Below are positions 58,704-64,000 of a stretch of DNA of 64,000 bases, piece by piece. Numbering within the stretch: position 1 is the first letter of the stretch; every line of letters begins with the position of its first letter. The stretch is from Gamarada debralockiae. Its lineage: Eukaryota; Ascomycota; Leotiomycetes; Helotiales; Hyphodiscaceae. The stretch spans positions 17,124-81,123 of the forward strand of contig NXFV01001613.1 of the NCBI GenBank assembly GCA_002803225.1, given 5' to 3'. The notes below the pieces were generated by a model that saw nothing but the letters and a program-made list of their open reading frames with translations, had not been told where the DNA came from and did not search any database. A program made the translations under genes and the position numbers.

Positions 58704-61172
58704 ATGTTGTTCTCTGAGGAAGATGCGCCACTCCTGAAGAGTTTCATAGTCAAAAGACTCGAAAATACGTATGTCAAACCAACACGCGCTCTTCATGATG
58801 GATTCAAAGCTGATACCTATCACTTTCCAGGTCAGATGCAGATGCCGATGTCCTCGCGGACTATGTTCTTGCGTTGTTACGACACGATGGAGATGTGAAC
58901 ACGGTTCGAGCTTTGTGCGAGGCTGAGTGAGCATTGTTTCCTTCTTTAGGGTTTTTGCGAGTCAATGAGACCATATTTTAACCCTCAGTTATTCTCCATT
59001 AGGCATACTAACTCCGAGAACTTGCAGGATACCAGATTTCCTCAAAGAAGATTCTTCCATCTTTGTTCAAGACGTTTTCGATGCGATTCGCTACAAATCA
59101 TACCTACCAGGTGCCCCCCCTCCTCCTCGACAAAAGTCCCTACCACCTTTTGCGCCACCGACAGGTCCCTCTGCTCCTTCGTACGGTAATCCAGGTATGC
59201 CAGGCGCTCCATTGGGGCCGCAAAACGGCTCGCGGAAACGTTCATACAACGATCGTGGAGATGGTGATGCGCAAGATAGAGGTCCTCCATATGGCGACCT
59301 AAATGGTAGAGCGTTCAAGCAACCGCGACGGGGAGGAATGGGAGGAAATATGGGCCGTGGCAATTTCGATAATTTCAATGGCAGAGGTGGATTCCAAGGC
59401 CGACCGTCTTCGATAGGTATGCCTCCGCAGGGATTTCCGAATATGCCTGGTATGCCTAGCCCTCCGGCAGGAATGCCTCCTATTGATCCGAATAATCCTA
59501 TGGCTGCTATAATGGCGATGCAGGCGATGGGGTTTCCTCTATCTGGTATGCCACCTTTCCCACAAGCCTCCTCACCTGGAGCCCGAGGACCTACACAGGG
59601 TATGCCACCGAAGAAACAACGTTGCAGAGATTATGACCAGAAGGGATTCTGCGCGAGGGGAAATACATGCATGTTTGAGCACGGGCAGGATTCGATATAT
59701 GTTCCACCTGGAAGCAATGGCGAAGAATATGATCCGAGTAATTCAAGTCTCATGGCTGGTGTGGAAAGCAGCAATGGCAGCCCTGGCAACTTTGCGTTCC
59801 GAGGGAACGATCGAGGAAGAGGACGCGGTGGCATGCGCGGTGATCGCGGAGGTTACAACGGCAGACGTGGTGGCCGAGCAGAGTTCTCTTCCGACCGACC
59901 GAATTATGACAAGACTAAGACGACTATTGTGGTGGAGCAGATCCCCGAAGAGAAGTTCTCAGAGGATGAGGTTCGAAGGTTCTTTTCCGAATTTGGCAAC
60001 ATTGTAGAAGTCTCGATGCGACCGTACAAGAGATTGGCTATTGTCAAGTATGACACCTATGAAGGCGCAAAGGCAGCATACAATTCTCCAAAAGTCATTT
60101 TCGATAACAGATTCGTCAAGGTCTACTGGTATGTCGATCAGGGTTCGCTCCCACAGCCACCATCGGTATCCAAGCCGTCAAATGGAGCAAATGGAGCCAC
60201 ACCCACACAAACCCCGACGAGAGCAGACTCAGAGCCGCAAATTGATATTGAGGAGTTCACTCGGAAGCAGCAAGAAGTTCAGAAGGCGCACGAGGAGAAG
60301 ATGAAGAAGAAACGGGAAATGGAAGTTGCGCGGAAGGAGTTAGAGAAGCGACAGGAAGACCTTCTGAAGAGCCAAGCTGAGGAAAAGCGGAAGTTAATGG
60401 AGAGGATAGCTGCGAAGTCAGGGAAATCGACCACTCTGACAGCTGGTTCAGATGGGGGCACACTAGCTCCGAGTGAGAAGTCGACTTCCCAGACCGAAGC
60501 CTTGAAAGCACAGCTGGCCGCATTAGAAGCTGAGGCAAAGTCGCTAGGCATCGATCCATCTCTACCTGATGACTCTTGGAGCAGCCGTGGACGAGGACGA
60601 GGCCGAGGTGGGTATAGAGGACGGGGAACGTTCGCTCCAAGAGGCTTTCGCGGAGGTTATAGAGGACGTGGTGGTGCACCATTTGCCAGAGGAGGTGGGG
60701 CATACAACCTTGATAATCGTCCTAAGAAGGTCGGCCTGGCTGGTGTGGATTTCACGGATCCGGAGAAGGACGAAAGTCTCAGACAGTATCTCTTGGTAAG
60801 TTTCCTTGATATGTTATTATCAAGCTCATGCTAATATGGACCTAGGGTATTGGAGAATTCACCGATCTCGAAATCACTCCCGAGCGCGCCACAATCACCT
60901 TCAAAGACCGCTTCACTGCCGAAAAATTCATGTACGGCCTTCCTGGTGGTGAACTGCCCTCTGTTGGCAGAGTCGAGCTATCCTGGATTCAGACACCGCT
61001 CCCGCCTGTCAATCTGGCTGCCCTGAAGGCTTCCAACGGCGAAGATATCATGATGGACGAAGGCGATGCAATGGCTCGTACCTCAAGCCCAGCAAGAGGC
61101 GGACATGGTAATGAGCAACCGGAGAATATCGATTATGATGTGGCTGATGATAATGATTGGGGCATTCAGTGA
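58704..61172 (+). CDS. RBM26/27 (fission yeast Rmn1)-like RNA-binding protein with PWI-like, CCCH and RRM domains
   Basis: Four exons: 58704-58768, 58831-58926, 59028-60795 and 60846-61172, GT-AG introns, phases consistent, 751 aa. An N-terminal PWI-like helical domain (about 1-75) reads APLLKSFIVKRLE, VLADYVLALLRHDGDV and FVQDVFDAIRYKSYLPG. A CCCH finger (C-x8-C-x5-C-x3-H) starts at Cys253: CRDYDQKGFCARGNTCMFEH. RGG-rich linkers surround an RRM at about 351-425 (TTIVVEQIPEEKFSEDEV; FSEFGNIVEVSM). A charged coiled coil follows (EEKMKKKREMEVARKELEKR), then RGRG repeats and a degenerate second RRM-like segment in exon 4. Homologs act in nuclear RNA surveillance with the MTREC/PAXT machinery; that role is inferred. 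Upstream frame is open to 58527 but has no ATG. Confidence 0.88.
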
Positions 61173-61587
61173 TGAGCGATAGGAATTGTGCTTTAATGCA
61201 ATCATGGATGGCAAGATGGGAGATATGACCTGGACGCAAAAATGGGAACTTGTACTTATATTGTAGTGCTATGACCGCATGTCTACAGACATTGATGGAT
61301 AATTCAGAAAGATTTCATTTCAGACGCAGTTTTACAAGTGGAATATGCGTATAGATATGCCAATTGTGCGTTGATACCCTCAATTTCTCGAAAGGTCTTT
61401 TGAAATTCGTGCCGGGCTATCGAAGAGAAGAGTAGGGTGACACTGGATCAATTACGGCCTGGAGTAGCTGGCTGAGTACTCAGCCCCAATCTAAGTTGAA
61501 AATTTCCTTGCGCGTTAGGCAACAAAACTCCATATCCCGAACTTTTCCATTTACTTTCTACCTTCAGTCAATATATCTATCATCATC
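61173..61587. other. Intergenic stretch downstream of the RBM26-like gene
   Basis: Contains the presumed 3' UTR; no gene is supported. Confidence 0.5.
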
Positions 61588-61905
61588 TTGTCTCCCAGCC
61601 AGCTCTACTCACCACTTCAAGTCAGCAAACACGAAATCTGCCTTATGGTTTTACACCCTTCCAACAAATGCGATACTGTTGTGCAGTGTGTGCTGAAAGT
61701 TGTGTCTTTCGATGAGGATCCCGAATACGAAGCACTTTCCTACGTGTGGGCGGATCCCAATGAGACAAAGCCCATCAAACTCGCAGAGAACCCGCTTAAA
61801 GTCACCACAAATCTCCTAGCAGCCTTGGGACGTCTGCGGGACAAGTCTTCTCCTCGGGTGCTCCTCGCCAAGTTGAAATCAATCCATCTTTCCGTCCTGC
61901 TGTAA
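61588..61905 (+). pseudogene. Truncated HET-domain fragment
   Basis: The plus-strand frame has YEALSYVWADPNETKPIKL followed by VTTNLLAALGRLRD, the opening strands of a HET domain of the EALSYVWGD type. It stops after about 105 codons, before the WVDAICINQ motif and the rest of the domain. The Gly of YVWGD is Ala here. Sequence past about 61860 no longer resembles the family and within 130 bp passes into the LINE remnant. It is a 5' stump of a lost HET gene of a subtype different from the intact one at 52.7-55.4 kb. Confidence 0.65.
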
Positions 61906-61986
61906 TTCTACAGGCAGGCCCCTTTTCCTTGGCTTTTTCGATGCTCGATATCGATCTGATCAGAGAGAGAAGTATTTGGGGGAACG

Positions 61987-63180
61987 TCACGCGAAACAAT
62001 ACGGCTTGATTGACCGTCCACTGACACAGAGGCCGAGTTCGTAGTAGATGTTCGTGGTCGCTTTCGAAGGCGCTTGGGTGGAGTACAAATAGGTATTTCT
62101 TTGCGTTTTTGGGCTCATTTTCTCATCCTGCTTCCATGCCGGTGGTTCTTGAATCGCCAGTACGCCAACACCTCTCAGTTGTTCGTCGTTCATTAAGCTG
62201 TGCTGAGCCGTACTCTGCTTCCGGGCATTCAATTAGAGTACCTGAAGCGTTTTATCCATGACGGGTATAGTAGAGCGCTCAGAAATTCCTGCTGAACGAT
62301 TCATGTAGTCCTCCGCGTGGAACGCATTTCGGAATCCCTTCTTGATATTCGCATTTGACACAAACCCGCGGTTTCGTGCATGAAAACGCCTTGTGTCCCA
62401 TTTCTTGATATCTATAGCAGTGCTTCGGGCTGTGTCGTGATTCAAAGACCCTGGTATAAGCTGGTTCCTCTTCCACATGGAAGTATTGACCCTGTAGCAG
62501 TCGGGTTACCCCGCTGCCTCTAGTGACATGAATAACCATTGATCCACAGGCTTTCCCCGCGTTCTTTCTACTGAGCCATGTGATTTTATGTGGACTCGTT
62601 CTCCTTCCCTAGGGCCTCTGCGGCCCCGGGTTGAACCCCTCCGTCCTGATCGAGAATTGCTATTCGGTTGGCATTGTCTATATTCACTGGTAGAGCTGGT
62701 CCCGTAACACCCGAGCGCCAGTTGCCGCAGTCTTCTGAGCCGCTTCCTTGACCCGTTGAAGCTCGGCTTCATGTCTGCATCTCACCCTGATCCATTGTGT
62801 TCTGAAGGTCCTCGATCACTGCAATACAGAGCCAATTCGCGGGACCTTCCGCTGTGCGGATCTCCTTCTCAATCGCTTGCCTTATTGCCCCTGGTTGTGC
62901 CTTGCTCTTGTCTTCCTCCCCAACTCTAGACATATCAACTCTCTGGCATGAGCGCGACGATTGTTTCGGTGATGTCCTCATGCTGGTTTCAACCCGGTTT
63001 GCCTGTATCTGTTTGTATCTGTTTCTGCTCCTCTGCTGCCCTTAGAAGTGACGTTACTAGCTCGACTGGCACCTTGATCTGCACCGTGACCGACACATTC
63101 GCCTTCTCGGTTGCCAATTGACTCGGATCGGGGTACTCAGTAAACTTTGCAGTAGGCGCATGGCTCTTTCCTGCTGCGAT
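61987..63180 (-). mobile_element. Tad-like non-LTR retrotransposon (LINE) remnant: decayed ORF1 and start of ORF2
   Basis: Minus strand. ORF1 pieces in several frames: VTVQIKVPVELVTSLLRAAE (about 63110-63040), EKEIRTAEGPANWLCIAVIE (about 62870-62810), SMVIH/MVIHVTRGSGVTRLLQGQYFH (from 62539) and a zinc-knuckle segment KHCYRYQEMGHKAFSCTKPR with VCVKC; the second knuckle Cys is Tyr, a G-to-A type change. ORF2 starts near 62253 as MDKTLQVLQLNARKQ, then SLMNDEQLRGVGVLAIQEP, the opening of the endonuclease domain. The element stops at about 61987, so endonuclease core and reverse transcriptase are gone. Losing the 3' part is the reverse of the usual 5' truncation of LINEs. Confidence 0.72.
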
Positions 63181-64000
63181 CCGGCGCCTGAGGTGAGTGC
63201 TAGGTCATCGAGCGGTCTGATATACCAATTAAACAGATTCATCCTCAGATACGGCTCCTGCCCAAGAGACGAACCCAAAGACGTGTGTATTTAATTGATA
63301 TGGACCGATTATGAAACAAGGGTTATGGCTAGTCAAAATTTCGAAGCTCAGCTGACAGGGATTGCAAGCGGCTCGACACAACTGCGGATTAGCACCCAGC
63401 AACGAGCAGCGACAGAAGCACAACTTCAAGTACCTCACTCTTTGAAAATCGTTCTCTATCCTCAAAGCCTTGGACCCCAAATCCTTCACAATCTGGTCCG
63501 TTTTGCTATTTGCGCAAGAACTGGCGACCGGCTTGTTGTCCTTATTGAGTCGACAGTTCCAAAAACTCGACTCGAGGCTGGGAACAATCAGGATCGGACG
63601 CTGCATTGGTCTACAAAGGCTATAATCTCTTAGGTAGATCCGAATGGTGGATTCTATAGGAGCTGAGTATATGCTGGGGAGACATAGTTAGGTTAATGAA
63701 ATCCCGAAAGATCCCTCAGTCCTAGCCTCAGACCCCCAAATCCAACATTTCAACATGGTGGCGTCCTGGTAAAACTGGAAGATATCTTAGAGGATGGAGG
63801 TGTAGCGGTGCTCAGGCCTTTTTCTCACTTTGCATAAGGTGACATATGCTGCATGAGAGATGCCGCGGTGAAGGGTTGTAATAGTGCTCAGCCCGTCCCT
63901 TTGGCATAATGTGGATTGGTCTACTAGGCATGAACATACGTGTTGCGAGGTCATAATTGTAGAATGTGAAAGCAGCTTGACATTTAGAGAGTAGTGATCC
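63181..64000. other. Right-edge stretch, nothing recognised
   Basis: Overlapping ORFs at 63229-63606 (-) and 63295-63633 (+) are both about 115-125 codons and have no family motif. It may be flanking or 5' UTR sequence of the LINE or intergenic DNA. Confidence 0.4.

Overview
The window looks like a chromosomal segment of a filamentous ascomycete (Pezizomycotina; the gene set would suit a Leotiomycete, but that is a guess). Evidence: many short spliceosomal introns of about 45-60 nt with GTAAGT/GTATGT donors, orthologs of standard fungal housekeeping genes, and families largely restricted to filamentous fungi (HET domain, Zn(II)2Cys6, STAND-like N-terminal domain).

Layout. 0.5-1.6 kb: a Sur7/PalI-type four-TM protein. 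2.1-5.1 kb: a broken gene with a fungal STAND/NLR-type N-terminal domain, carrying an in-frame stop, a small TA-flanked MITE and frameshifts. 5.1-8.3 kb: three tandem, related, decayed genes on the minus strand. 8.7-24.2 kb: a dense housekeeping block: TIM21 (-), GLO3-type ArfGAP (+), OLE1-type delta-9 desaturase (+), hotdog thioesterase (-), SMC2 (+), and a membrane-anchored MOSC protein (+). 24.2-33.7 kb: about 9.5 kb in which I recognise no gene. 33.8-41.3 kb: Zn(II)2Cys6 regulator, NOT2 of CCR4-NOT, CUE1-like ERAD protein, all +. 43.8-47.1 kb: two related C2H2 zinc-finger genes. 48.1-49.8 kb: a conserved-looking Ser/Pro-rich protein of unknown function (-). 52.1-58.0 kb: an intact single-exon HET-domain gene (-) between an SDR pseudogene and a shattered GH92 alpha-mannosidase pseudogene. 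58.7-61.2 kb: an RBM26/27 (Rmn1)-like RNA-binding protein. 61.6-63.2 kb: a truncated HET fragment abutting a Tad-like LINE remnant.

The housekeeping genes work in separate processes (mitochondrial import, COPI retrieval, fatty-acid desaturation, condensin, mRNA decay, ERAD, RNA surveillance) and form no operon-like unit. Two pairs share short divergent promoters (TIM21/GLO3, about 230 bp; thioesterase/SMC2, about 270 bp). The accessory parts are dominated by decay: non-self-recognition-type genes (HET, STAND-N), duplicated unknown genes and transposon remnants. I found no tRNA, rRNA, CRISPR or biosynthetic cluster, and no clear evidence for a wholly new system. The best leads are the MITE-disrupted STAND-type gene, the decayed tandem family, and the intact HET protein with an unassigned C-terminal half.
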